From Aestuariibaculum suncheonense (GTDB taxonomy: Bacteria > Bacteroidota > Bacteroidia > Flavobacteriales > Flavobacteriaceae), in contig NZ_JACVXC010000002.1 in NCBI RefSeq assembly GCF_014596935.1, positions 158,627 to 222,626 on the forward strand: 64,000 nucleotides of DNA, written 5' to 3'. The translations under genes and the position numbers were made by a program. The notes under the pieces are model-generated. The model saw nothing but the letters and a program-made list of their open reading frames with translations, was not told the DNA's origin and ran no database searches. Below, piece after piece: positions 7,455 through 20,229 of this stretch. How positions within the stretch are numbered: the first letter of the stretch is position 1; the number at the start of each line of letters is the position of its first letter.

Positions 7455-10409
7455 TTATTTACGCTTTGTTTCCTTAGGAAATTCATAAGATTTTTTCCAA
7501 CCACCTAAATCTATTAAAATCTTATCTATCATAACTCCCGGATCTACCATCCATATTCTTAAAGTATGCTTTCCAGCCTTATTAACTATTTGTTTTACAG
7601 ATTGGCAAGCTGCATTTTTTAATACATTTCTTTTCCAAGTCTCACTTCTTCCTTGGGTTTGAAAATCTACAATAACAGGTTTATTATCATCAACAGCAAC
7701 AGCACATCTCACTCCGTTTCCTTGATGTAATGCATGTGTAGGAATAGCCTGAACATTTATATCTGCTTCGCCGAAATTAAAGGTATAAAAATCGTATTCT
7801 AAAACAGGACTCTTACTTAATATATCTTGAGTTTCGGTTTGAGATATAGCACTTCGCGGTAAGGCTAAAGTAACATGACCAGAATACCCTAAGCCTTTAT
7901 AAGTTTGCCAAGAAGCTTCCTTTCCATTCTGCTTTCTGCTATAATTTTCAGCATTAATTGATACAAAACCCTTGTCTTCAATAAATTCTGAATAATCATT
8001 TAATTCTTTCAATTGTGGATTAAAAACGGAAACTCCAACTGTATTGATGTTATCATTAGACACAAAATCAATTGCTGAATTTACTTTAAAACTTGGAGGG
8101 ATTAATTGATAATCATGTCCTAAAGGTGCCTCTTTCTTATTATCTCCTCTTGGTACTTTATCCCAGTCAATTGTAACGATTAACCGCACTTCTGGCTTAT
8201 TTTCATTTAGTTCTCCTGACGTATTTGAAACTTTTATCCAGCTTGCTTTAGGCTTCGCTTCCCATTTTATACTCCCTTGTCCTTTTAAAAATAAATCTAT
8301 GTAATAGCTATTTTTTGTATATGCGTTAAAAATTGGTAAAACATTGGCATAGGAATTTATTATTTTATCATTCATTTCCATTTCATATCCTTCCAAAGCT
8401 AATCCTAAAGAAGGATCATTCTCTGAAAAAAAAGTAGAAACTGAAGGCTTTTCAAATACCGGCAAATTTCTTGGTGCCATATTCATAATATGATTCCATT
8501 TTCCGTTTTTCAGACTGTTATAACGAGAGGTTTCCTGAGAAATTCTGTTATATGCTGATAATACTTTCTCTTTATAAAACAATGAACTGCTTCTACCTTG
8601 TTTTGCTACAAATTTATTTTTAAACGTATACAACCACTTATGGTTCATATTTGCTGTAGCTATTACTGGATAATAAACTAATTGAAAGAAGGCTTCAAAC
8701 CTATTTGGAAGCATATCCTTTTGAATACTATCTACCGCATTTATTAACTGCTGATAATCTTCAATTCTCGTCATAACCTCATCCCCATAATGAAATTGAG
8801 TTAACTCTGTTTCTTTTGATTTCGTTACAGGCTCTACCTCACTCCAAGCCATAAACTCAGGTCTTCTTTTAAAGGATAGTTCATCATATTTCTGTAATAC
8901 ACTTGAAATTTTATCTGAATTGGTTTTCCCAAAAGCCTTTGCCAACCATTGTTTTCTATGGTCAAGAACCGATTGACTATTTTTAAATGAACTGATATCC
9001 CAAGCCATATCTAAAAATAGTTCTATGTTGTATTCATGAGGTTTTATATCTCCACAATTTAAAATCCAGATGTCTCGAGATTGACATTCATAGGCTTTAG
9101 ACATTTCCTCCCACATTAAAACCGGATTTGTGGAGTTTAACCACAAATAGTCATGAGGCCTGCCCCAGTAGGACGTATGATAATAAACTCCCGCCCCGCC
9201 TTCTCGTTTTTGCTCGTTTGGGCTACTTAACTGTCTAATATATCCATAATTATCATCGGTCCACATGAGTGTAATATCATTTGGCAAGTTAAGTCCACTT
9301 TGATAGTAATGCAGTACCTCTTTATAAGGAACAAACACCCGTGGTTTATTTTCTCCTTTTTTCGAATACTTTTTTAAAATTTCTCTTTGGTCTGTAATAA
9401 CATTTTCCAATAGTAACACTTGAGACTCTGTATCATTTTCACCTACTATCATTGGTGAATCGTGCTCTCCTCGCATTCCTACAGTATAAATTCCATCATA
9501 TTTTGCTGTCTCTTTTACTCGCTTTTCAAAGAATGTTTTAATAGATTTTGAATTGGTATCATACCGGTACTCTCCCATAGTTTGGTGATCCCACTCTGCG
9601 TTAATATTACTCAGCATGGGCTCTGCATGAGAACTACCAATTACAATAGCATAATCATCTGCTACTTCTTTACTTTTTGGATAATGATAAAAAGCTTTCG
9701 TAGATTTATGCATAGCAGGCCAAATGGTATTTGCCCGTAACCTCAGCATTAACTCAAATATCTTAGCATAAGTTTTTGGACCAATATCTCCAGTTTCAGT
9801 TTCATAATTTAAAGCTGCCCAACGTTGCAGTCCCCAATCTTCGTCATTTATAAAAATGCCTCTATACTTGACAGACGGTGTTCCGTACGTTTTTGGTTCA
9901 AATGAAATGGAAATAGTACTTTGAATGTGTGGAGTAACATCTGCCCACCATTCCCACGGCGAAACTCCCATCATTCTGGAAATCTCCAACAATCCATAAG
10001 CTGTAGCTCTTCTGTCAGAACCTACTATAACAATAGCTCTTTCAATCCCTTTTATAGGATTATCTACCAGTACTATTTTATAAGTTTCCCATTTTCCACG
10101 AATATCATCAATGAAAATTTTATTACTAACAACCAATCGATTTATTAAATTACTGTTATTAATTGTCCCTGCAATAATGGCATGTTTATGAACGCCATCA
10201 TTAATAGCGATTTCCTTTCCTGAAATATTCTTTATATCATTTACTACTAATTTTGCTGCTATCTCAACAACCTTTGGTTCATTAGAATCATAAAATATGC
10301 CTACTTGGTTATCTTTTGAAACTATCGTGAAATCAGCTTGAGCATATAAATCAGTATTCGTTAAGATTCCCAATAACAAGAGGAATATAAAATATCTTAC
10401 CTTATGCAT
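7455..10409 (-). CDS. GH115 alpha-1,2-glucuronidase (copy 1)
   Basis: GH115 enzymes remove (4-O-methyl-)glucuronic acid from internal residues of xylan and, in some members, from arabinogalactan. The 984-aa protein has a signal peptide (about 1-23) and an N-terminal alpha/beta domain. The GH115 barrel motifs KYRGIFINDED, NTIWPAM, GSSHAEPM, GMRGEHDSP and DDNYGYIRQL follow. The C-terminus carries the family's beta-sandwich domain, with ISINAENYS-like text near 810-830. Length is usual for the family. It sits between the NagX-like gene (85 bp upstream) and the phosphoesterase (18 bp downstream) in a PUL that otherwise looks mannose- and galactose-directed. Its substrate may therefore differ from that of the second GH115 at 51.6-54.5 kb. 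Confidence 0.95.
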   Translation of the reverse strand: MHKVRYFIFLLLLGILTNTDLYAQADFTIVSKDNQVGIFYDSNEPKVVEIAAKLVVNDIKNISGKEIAINDGVHKHAIIAGTINNSNLINRLVVSNKIFIDDIRGKWETYKIVLVDNPIKGIERAIVIVGSDRRATAYGLLEISRMMGVSPWEWWADVTPHIQSTISISFEPKTYGTPSVKYRGIFINDEDWGLQRWAALNYETETGDIGPKTYAKIFELMLRLRANTIWPAMHKSTKAFYHYPKSKEVADDYAIVIGSSHAEPMLSNINAEWDHQTMGEYRYDTNSKSIKTFFEKRVKETAKYDGIYTVGMRGEHDSPMIVGENDTESQVLLLENVITDQREILKKYSKKGENKPRVFVPYKEVLHYYQSGLNLPNDITLMWTDDNYGYIRQLSSPNEQKREGGAGVYYHTSYWGRPHDYLWLNSTNPVLMWEEMSKAYECQSRDIWILNCGDIKPHEYNIELFLDMAWDISSFKNSQSVLDHRKQWLAKAFGKTNSDKISSVLQKYDELSFKRRPEFMAWSEVEPVTKSKETELTQFHYGDEVMTRIEDYQQLINAVDSIQKDMLPNRFEAFFQLVYYPVIATANMNHKWLYTFKNKFVAKQGRSSSLFYKEKVLSAYNRISQETSRYNSLKNGKWNHIMNMAPRNLPVFEKPSVSTFFSENDPSLGLALEGYEMEMNDKIINSYANVLPIFNAYTKNSYYIDLFLKGQGSIKWEAKPKASWIKVSNTSGELNENKPEVRLIVTIDWDKVPRGDNKKEAPLGHDYQLIPPSFKVNSAIDFVSNDNINTVGVSVFNPQLKELNDYSEFIEDKGFVSINAENYSRKQNGKEASWQTYKGLGYSGHVTLALPRSAISQTETQDILSKSPVLEYDFYTFNFGEADINVQAIPTHALHQGNGVRCAVAVDDNKPVIVDFQTQGRSETWKRNVLKNAACQSVKQIVNKAGKHTLRIWMVDPGVMIDKILIDLGGWKKSYEFPKETKRK

Positions 10410-10494
10410 GTAATTATTCTTACTTTTTTAATGATAGTTTCCTTAGAAACATATTTTATTAAACAATTTGTTGACATTTAAAATCCTATTGAGC

Positions 10495-11637
10495 TTAAAT
10501 TTTTATGTAAATTCGTTTTTTATCTAAATACCACCCTAATGACCAACAAAGCATCATAAAGGCAATTGCTGTGAGTAACGCTCCAAAACTTCCTGGAAAT
10601 ACTTCTTGAAAGACTCTTTCACTAACCCACTCAAAAGCATCTAATCCTGAACTTGTTGGAATCATGCGTAAAATGATATAAAACAATTCTGAAAACAAAT
10701 AAATGAATAAAGGATTCTTACCAAACACATTAAAAAATTCGGTTCCTGTTTTTATATTTTTCATTTCTATAAAATAAATTAAAACAGCCAATATTGATAT
10801 ATCGATGCCTACAGTATACAACACGAAAGAGCTTGTCCATAATTTTTTACTCATTGGAAAAACTAAATCCCACCAAAGTCCTAAGGCTGATAACAAAAAT
10901 CCAATAATTAATAATTGTGATATTCCTTGAAACGATTTTCCTTTTTGCTGAATAAATTTACCTGCTATATATCCTCCCACAACATTAACTATAGAAGGTA
11001 ATGTGCTTAAAATTCCTTCTGGATCAAATGGAATACTATCTTTTTTGTAAATATGTCCCTCTCCTAGGATAAATAAATCCAAACGTGTAATGGCATTAGT
11101 AGCCATCTCTAATTCGCTTCCAGTTTGCCCAAACAAATATAGAATTTGCCAATAAGCCATTAATACAATTAAAGCAACTATAAAAACGATTTTCTCTTTT
11201 AGATAGTAGAACAAAACTGATGTTATAAAATAACAAATAGCTATACGCTGTAAAACGCCTAATATTCTTGTTTCTGAAATTGGTTTTAATTCCAGACCTC
11301 CATTGGTATCCATACTAAAAAATGGAAACCAATACATTAGGTAGCCTAACAAAAAAATTATAACAGTTCGTTTAATAACTTTTCGCCAAAACAAGGATGT
11401 TGGAGCGTCTTTCAATTTGTTCATTGAAAAACTCATTGCGTTTCCCATCGCAAATAAAAAAGACGGAAACACCAAATCTGCTAATGTAAATCCTAACCAA
11501 TCAGCATGCACTAAATATGGATAAAGTTTAGCTCCAGTTCCTGGTGTATTAACTAAAATCATCAAACAGATTGTTAAACCTCTAAAAACATCAAGAGACA
11601 AGAATCTATTAGAATTATTTAAAGTCATATTTTTCAT
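10495..11637 (-). CDS. HGSNAT/NagX-like membrane acyltransferase (DUF5009 type)
   Basis: This is a polytopic inner-membrane protein of the family containing lysosomal heparan-alpha-glucosaminide N-acetyltransferase and bacterial NagX. About ten hydrophobic helices are seen over 380 aa. The signature SLDVFRGL at residues 14-21 and the block HADWLGFTLADLVFP, with His44 aligned to the active-site histidine of HGSNAT, are present. NagX proteins occur in GlcNAc catabolic clusters and have been proposed as transporters or acyltransferases; the role is not settled. It is 1 bp from GH89, the homologue of the lysosomal enzyme that acts right after HGSNAT, so a joint role on alpha-linked glucosamine or GlcNAc is likely. 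An alternative start three codons in (11628) is possible. Confidence 0.85.
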   Translation of the reverse strand: MKNMTLNNSNRFLSLDVFRGLTICLMILVNTPGTGAKLYPYLVHADWLGFTLADLVFPSFLFAMGNAMSFSMNKLKDAPTSLFWRKVIKRTVIIFLLGYLMYWFPFFSMDTNGGLELKPISETRILGVLQRIAICYFITSVLFYYLKEKIVFIVALIVLMAYWQILYLFGQTGSELEMATNAITRLDLFILGEGHIYKKDSIPFDPEGILSTLPSIVNVVGGYIAGKFIQQKGKSFQGISQLLIIGFLLSALGLWWDLVFPMSKKLWTSSFVLYTVGIDISILAVLIYFIEMKNIKTGTEFFNVFGKNPLFIYLFSELFYIILRMIPTSSGLDAFEWVSERVFQEVFPGSFGALLTAIAFMMLCWSLGWYLDKKRIYIKI

Positions 11638-11638
11638 T

Positions 11639-13873
11639 TTAATAATTATATTCGATTGGTTTCATGATTTCTGTAAGAGGTACTATTTGCTTCCTGTACT
11701 TTTCATATAATTCCTTAACAATAGTTCTAGCATCCCCTGAAGCTTGAATTGGAAATGACTTCTGTGAAATGACCCAATCCCATTCCCATTGTTTTATTTG
11801 GTTATCAAAATCTGTCTGATTAAAACTTTCCCAATTCATTTTAACGGAACTAAAAAACTGTTCCCATCTTGGCTTATAAAAATCGTTCAACAAACCACTC
11901 CATTGTCTGTTACTATATTCATGCAACCTATTATCTTTATTCCCCCAAAGTGTTATTAAGTTTCTTGCGTTTTGCTCATATAATGCTTTTTCTTCATCTG
12001 TCTCACCCCAATGACGAGCATCAGAAATCCATGGTCCCAGTAAAAAATCTTTACGAGTCGCTAATACCCTATCTAAATCTTCAATTAATATTATAAATTG
12101 AGCACTATAGGTATTAAAAGCTTCTTTATTATTAGCTTGATATGCATAAGCTATTTGTTGTTGTAATGGTAAAGCATAGTTTGCTAATACCTGACGGGTA
12201 AGATCTACCAAGTCATATTCAAAACCATCAGAATGTTCAATCGTATCGATAGCTTTTACAAACAAATCCCAAGCCGGTAACAAATCCTGTGGTGCGTAAT
12301 TTAACTTCGTTCGCGCCCATCGTCTATAACCTTCAAATGTAGGTCTAGCTACGATAATCGATTCTGCTCCATCTCTTATTTCCTTTCCATTATAAGCAGT
12401 CTCCACCAAAATATTCCACGCCTGAATTAAATCTTTATTAGTTTGCCCATAACGATCTAAAGTATATTTAGGCAACCATTCATTTAAATTTATTGGAACA
12501 TCAGTCCAGGTATTATCGGTCATTAACTCGTATAAAACCGGATTTTGTTCTATGGATTCCATTGTTAACCCAATACCCTTTAACTTGCCCGAATCTGGAG
12601 AATTCAAAGCCTTAGCGGGTTCACTTGCCACAGTTTCCATCCTTCCAAACATGCTGATATTGCCTCCAAAACTATGAAGCATATTCCATATCCACTGTTT
12701 ACCGTAAAAAGCTTCTGTACGTTTCCAAACAGGTTCAATTTCAGAAGCTAAATCCAGAATAATCATCTTATCATCTGGAACAGGGTCTAACAAACCTTTT
12801 ATTTGAGGTGCTTTCCAAAATTCTCTATGACTGTAAAATAACCATCCTTGCATGACCCAAACTGATTCTGAATCGGCAGACTTCATCCCCTCATAAACCT
12901 TACTGCTTAAATTTGACAAATATTCAGGGTCATCAGATGGTGGTGTATTTTCATTAAACGTATCGGCAGAATACAAGTGGTCTGTACCATAAATACGTTC
13001 TTGTGTTTCTAGGAATTTTTTACCTATTTCTGCAAACAAAGGATCATCTGCATCTAAAATATATGTATCATCAAAATCATTTCCCCAATTCGTTTTCTTA
13101 AGTTTTGCGTTTGGAAAAAACTTTTTGAATGAAGCAGGTACATGACCTGTGAATGCTGGTAAAACAGTCTTCATTCCAAGTTCCCTTTCTCGCTTTAAGA
13201 TTTTTAATTGTAAATCTCGATGACTTTCCTTCCAATGCTTTGTTAACGGTCCTCCCCAACCATCTAAGTTCCCCATCCAAAACCAAGAGAAATATGCCGG
13301 ACCACTAAAAAAGTCATGTAAATCCTCATCAGTGAAACCATAAGATTTATATACCTCATCCCAAACATATTCTTCTCCAGTAATTGCTAATGGCATGTTT
13401 ATCCCATGTAATGCCATCCAATCGATTTCTTTTTCCCAACGTTCCCAGTCCCACCAACTCATGGTATAATTAAACGTACAGTAATTCAAATAATACCTGT
13501 ATTCATAAGGCGACTTTTTATGTATCAATTTTTCAACCTTAGGTAATATTTCAGGAAGATTAAGATTTGTTCCATTCCAAGTAATCTGACAATTTGTATA
13601 TTCTTTTAAGTAATAATATAGAGCTGACGCAATTGATACCCCATTATTTCCCCTTAACACAATTTTGTCATCATTAGATATAATTTCAAACCAATCTTCA
13701 TTTAAAAGTGTATCTAGTTCTACTTGAAAACTCTCTGCATGGTTAGGGACAATTCGTGCAATTAATTGTTCTTCTGGCGAACTTTCCTTTATTCCATTTA
13801 CTGATTTCTGGCAACTTATCATAATAAAGCAGAGTGTGAACACTGCTGCTATATGCTTTAAATAATTTTTCAT
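11639..13873 (-). CDS. GH89 alpha-N-acetylglucosaminidase (NAGLU family)
   Basis: This enzyme removes terminal alpha-linked GlcNAc. The TMSWWDWERWEKEIDWMALHG-type block (about residues 138-158), the GPAYFSW...GNLDGWGGPL block, acid/base Glu308 in DTFNENTPP and nucleophile Glu439 in LTMESIEQN agree with human NAGLU (Glu316 and Glu446). I chose ATG at 13873 over the longer frame from 13918. It lies 2 bp past the GH92 stop and opens a good lipoprotein signal (Cys21 in IMISC), whereas the longer form overlaps GH92 and hides the signal. Product 744 aa. It is tightly coupled to GH92 upstream and the NagX-like gene downstream. Confidence 0.94.
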   Translation of the reverse strand: MKNYLKHIAAVFTLCFIMISCQKSVNGIKESSPEEQLIARIVPNHAESFQVELDTLLNEDWFEIISNDDKIVLRGNNGVSIASALYYYLKEYTNCQITWNGTNLNLPEILPKVEKLIHKKSPYEYRYYLNYCTFNYTMSWWDWERWEKEIDWMALHGINMPLAITGEEYVWDEVYKSYGFTDEDLHDFFSGPAYFSWFWMGNLDGWGGPLTKHWKESHRDLQLKILKRERELGMKTVLPAFTGHVPASFKKFFPNAKLKKTNWGNDFDDTYILDADDPLFAEIGKKFLETQERIYGTDHLYSADTFNENTPPSDDPEYLSNLSSKVYEGMKSADSESVWVMQGWLFYSHREFWKAPQIKGLLDPVPDDKMIILDLASEIEPVWKRTEAFYGKQWIWNMLHSFGGNISMFGRMETVASEPAKALNSPDSGKLKGIGLTMESIEQNPVLYELMTDNTWTDVPINLNEWLPKYTLDRYGQTNKDLIQAWNILVETAYNGKEIRDGAESIIVARPTFEGYRRWARTKLNYAPQDLLPAWDLFVKAIDTIEHSDGFEYDLVDLTRQVLANYALPLQQQIAYAYQANNKEAFNTYSAQFIILIEDLDRVLATRKDFLLGPWISDARHWGETDEEKALYEQNARNLITLWGNKDNRLHEYSNRQWSGLLNDFYKPRWEQFFSSVKMNWESFNQTDFDNQIKQWEWDWVISQKSFPIQASGDARTIVKELYEKYRKQIVPLTEIMKPIEYNY

Positions 13874-13875
13874 GA

Positions 13876-16155
13876 TTAATAATCTGATTTGGATGGTGGC
13901 ACAATAGTTTTCCCCCATTTATTAGAGGGTTTGTCAGACATTATTAGCTCTAACACTCCCCCATTAATTATATCTTCGTGCTCTATAAACGCTGTATTAA
14001 ATGGCTTTTGATTTAATAAAGCGGACTTTATATATTTATTCTTTGACGATAAATTCTTGGCCTTAATGATAAAATCCTTTCCGTTTTCTTGATGAATGAT
14101 AGTTTCTTTGAAATATGGTGTATTAATTAAATAGTACGATTGACCTGCATTAGGATAAAGTCCCATCATGTGAAATGCCAACCACGACGACATGGCTCCA
14201 GAGTCGTCATTCCCAGGAATTCCTGCAGCTCCTGCATTGTAATTTTCATCAATGATTTTATGGATTCTATCAGAGCTCAAATCTGGTCTTCCTAACCAAT
14301 GGTAAAGATTAGGGGTTAAAAAAGAAGGTTCGTTGGCTACATTATAAAAACCTTCTCTAAAAAACGTATTTAATCTTTTTTCAAAAGCTTCATTACCTCC
14401 TGATTTTTGAATTAGCATTGCAACATCATGAGGAATGGACAAAGAATACTCCCATGAACTTGCTTCATAAAACACTCCACACCACCAGCATACACAATTA
14501 GGCCAATCCTGAGCTAACGGTGTATAAGGCACATAATTTATCTTTCCATTAGTAGCGGCACATTGAATGCTATCTACCCATTTACCTCTGGCATTTTTAG
14601 GCATAATAAAGCCCCTAGAGCCATTATCCTCAATATCTCTCCATAGGTTTTGCCAATTATCTGATTGTTTAATGAAACGCCAGTATTCGCCCTTTCTTTT
14701 AATTCCTTTAGCTACAATTGCCAGACAATAATCGTTGTAAGCATACTCCACTGTACGGTTACCAGAACGAACGTAATCTGTAGAAACATACCCTAAACGA
14801 TTATAATCGACTAAACCTCCTCTACCTTCTTTTTCTTCATTTCCGCCAGGAGGATACATGGCATCTTTCATCATGGCTTCTAAGCCTAGTTTGTAATTAA
14901 TCCCTTTTAACCCTTTCACAAAGGCATCGGCTATAACAACTTCTGCATTAGAGCCGCCCTGGGTTCGTCCATTAGAATTTCCGCTACGTGCATCTGGCAA
15001 GTAGCCATCTCTTTTATAAATTTGTAACATGGCATTTACAATATCGACTTCTCGAGAAGGATTAAGCAATGTTATTAAAGGACTAGAAGAGCGATAGGTA
15101 TCCCAAATCGCATAAAAATCGTCATAATACGGTCCATTGTTTTCCCATAGAGGATTTTCTCCCGTTCTATCTACTGGCATCAACATGGTATGGTACAACC
15201 CAGTATACAACATTGTTTTTTGGTCTGTTGTAGCCTCGCTATCTACTTCCACTCTGCTCAACAAATCTTCCCATTTAAGTTGTGTCTCGACCAGTTCCTT
15301 TTCAAAATCCCAGTGTGGAATTTCTTTATCAATATTTTGTTTAGCTTTTAAACTGCTTATAAAGGATATACCTATTTTCATATTAACAATCTTCCCACTC
15401 AAATCATCGAAAAACAGCATTGCTCCGGTTTTCTCGCCTTCATCTACTTGCACAGCTTCATTGGGATAAAAGACACTATCTTTCCATGTTGAAAAATTTG
15501 AAAACGGCTTATCAAAAACCGCTGAAAAATATACCGTATACGCACCTCCATTATTCCATCCTCCTCTAATTTTAGTATAGCCTCTAACCTCTGTATTAGA
15601 GACAACTTCTACCTGAGAACCTACAAATTGCTGGGTTTCACGCCCATCAGGCAAATTAGATTCATCTAAATAGCGGCCCAGATCTATTTTTACAGCATTT
15701 TTAGATTCTGAATTAAATTTAAACCGATAAAAAGCAGCCCTATCTGAAGTTGTTATTTCTGTTTGAATATCATATTTGCTTAAACGAGCTCCGTAGTATC
15801 CAATCGCGATTTTTTCATTATCTCTTAAAGATTCCTGCTTGATTGAATTAAACTCCCCAGAAAAAGGCATGACAGATACATTACCATATTTTGCACCTCC
15901 TCCGGTCCCACTAACATGAGTTTGACTAAAGCCGTAAATAGGTTCATCTAAATCGGCAGTATAGCCACTGTTGGCATGTAAATCATTATCAGGTCCGGGT
16001 TTTATCATACCATAGGGACACGATGGTCCTATAAATACATTACCTAAACCCTCTGATCCTATTCGTGGGTCTACATATTTAAAATTTTGCCCACTTGCGT
16101 ATTCAAAACTTAAGAGAGTTAAGCATACAAGAGGTAGTAATTTAAATCCTTTCAT
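13876..16155 (-). CDS. GH92 alpha-mannosidase (copy 1)
   Basis: GH92 enzymes are calcium-dependent exo-alpha-mannosidases that trim mannans and N-glycans. The 759-aa protein has a signal peptide (about 1-22, no lipobox). The N-terminal family block VDPRIGSEGLGN and FIGPSCPYGMIKPGPD, the HVSGTGGGAKYG loop, and the catalytic-base motif GNDDSGAMSSW (Asp650-Asp651) are present. The GLYPNAGQ..Y.INTPYF stretch is typical of GH92 C-terminal lobes. It is complete. Upstream, the spacer to GH2 holds a fucosidase remnant; downstream GH89 starts 2 bp away. The linkage (alpha-1,2, 1,3, 1,4 or 1,6) cannot be read from sequence. Confidence 0.95.
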   Translation of the reverse strand: MKGFKLLPLVCLTLLSFEYASGQNFKYVDPRIGSEGLGNVFIGPSCPYGMIKPGPDNDLHANSGYTADLDEPIYGFSQTHVSGTGGGAKYGNVSVMPFSGEFNSIKQESLRDNEKIAIGYYGARLSKYDIQTEITTSDRAAFYRFKFNSESKNAVKIDLGRYLDESNLPDGRETQQFVGSQVEVVSNTEVRGYTKIRGGWNNGGAYTVYFSAVFDKPFSNFSTWKDSVFYPNEAVQVDEGEKTGAMLFFDDLSGKIVNMKIGISFISSLKAKQNIDKEIPHWDFEKELVETQLKWEDLLSRVEVDSEATTDQKTMLYTGLYHTMLMPVDRTGENPLWENNGPYYDDFYAIWDTYRSSSPLITLLNPSREVDIVNAMLQIYKRDGYLPDARSGNSNGRTQGGSNAEVVIADAFVKGLKGINYKLGLEAMMKDAMYPPGGNEEKEGRGGLVDYNRLGYVSTDYVRSGNRTVEYAYNDYCLAIVAKGIKRKGEYWRFIKQSDNWQNLWRDIEDNGSRGFIMPKNARGKWVDSIQCAATNGKINYVPYTPLAQDWPNCVCWWCGVFYEASSWEYSLSIPHDVAMLIQKSGGNEAFEKRLNTFFREGFYNVANEPSFLTPNLYHWLGRPDLSSDRIHKIIDENYNAGAAGIPGNDDSGAMSSWLAFHMMGLYPNAGQSYYLINTPYFKETIIHQENGKDFIIKAKNLSSKNKYIKSALLNQKPFNTAFIEHEDIINGGVLELIMSDKPSNKWGKTIVPPSKSDY

Positions 16156-16168
16156 TCTTTTATTTTTT

Positions 16169-16691
16169 TTAATATACTTTAATGACTAAGAGCCCAATTA
16201 AACTGTTGTCTTTTGGTAATAATATTCTTAATCCTTTTTTCGTAAAATGATAAGAATCTATTGTACCTTCTAACAGTTCTACATGTCTATAATGTTTTTC
16301 CTTATATTGGCTTTTGGTTGCTAATAATTTAATTAATATCTAATCTGCATCTTTGGTGCATTACATAATAACAGCATAAAACGTATCTCCTTCTTTTAAT
16401 AAATCGAACGTCTTCTGATGTATAGGCATCGCCATTACCTTCATTAAGCTATTGCTCCTTTAATGGGTTTGCTTTTTCTACTTTATGCCCTTCCCCCATA
16501 AACAAACCATGGCTTATTGCGTAAATCCATTCACTATTAGTGTACATCCATGCCGTAATATCTTCAACTATTTTTAATTCCTTTTCATCAATACTTTCAT
16601 CTACCCTAACCGGAGCATTCCTAATTAAATTCCGATTTTCACTAACAATGCCTTCTGGAATTTGCATTACTATTTTTGATAGATTTATATC
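16169..16691 (-). pseudogene. Decayed C-terminal remnant of a GH29 alpha-L-fucosidase
   Basis: A 72-aa open frame (16449-16667) reads IVSENRNLIRNAPVR, then EDITAWMYTNSEWIYA and MGEGHKVEKANPLKEQ, which match the end of the GH29 catalytic domain. Reading on past its TAG stop (16449-16451) gives LNEGNGDAYTSEDVRFIK in the same frame. The match then shifts frame near 16390 to EGDTFYAVIM, and a last segment (IKLLATKSQYKEKHY ... GLLVIKVY) ends at a TAA at 16169-16171. That segment resembles the GH29 C-terminal beta-sandwich. So the final 170 or so codons survive with at least two frame shifts and internal stops. The catalytic N-terminal part is gone, and the remnant abuts the GH2 stop. The homology call is from memory of family motifs. 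Confidence 0.82.
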
Positions 16692-16712
16692 CGTTTATCT
16701 ATAGTATTTTTA

Positions 16713-20229
<3,517 letters not shown>

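Noticed and set aside
13874-13918. Longer GH89 start at 13918
   Set aside because: It would overlap GH92 by 43 bp and place 15 polar residues before a clear lipoprotein signal; the ATG at 13873 is better.
15137-15469. A 110-codon plus-strand frame
   Set aside because: It is antisense to the well-supported GH92 gene and has no recognisable protein signal.
16449-16667. A 72-codon open frame that could be called a small gene
   Set aside because: Its sequence matches the end of GH29 enzymes, and the match continues past its stop and across a frame shift, so it is treated as part of a pseudogene.
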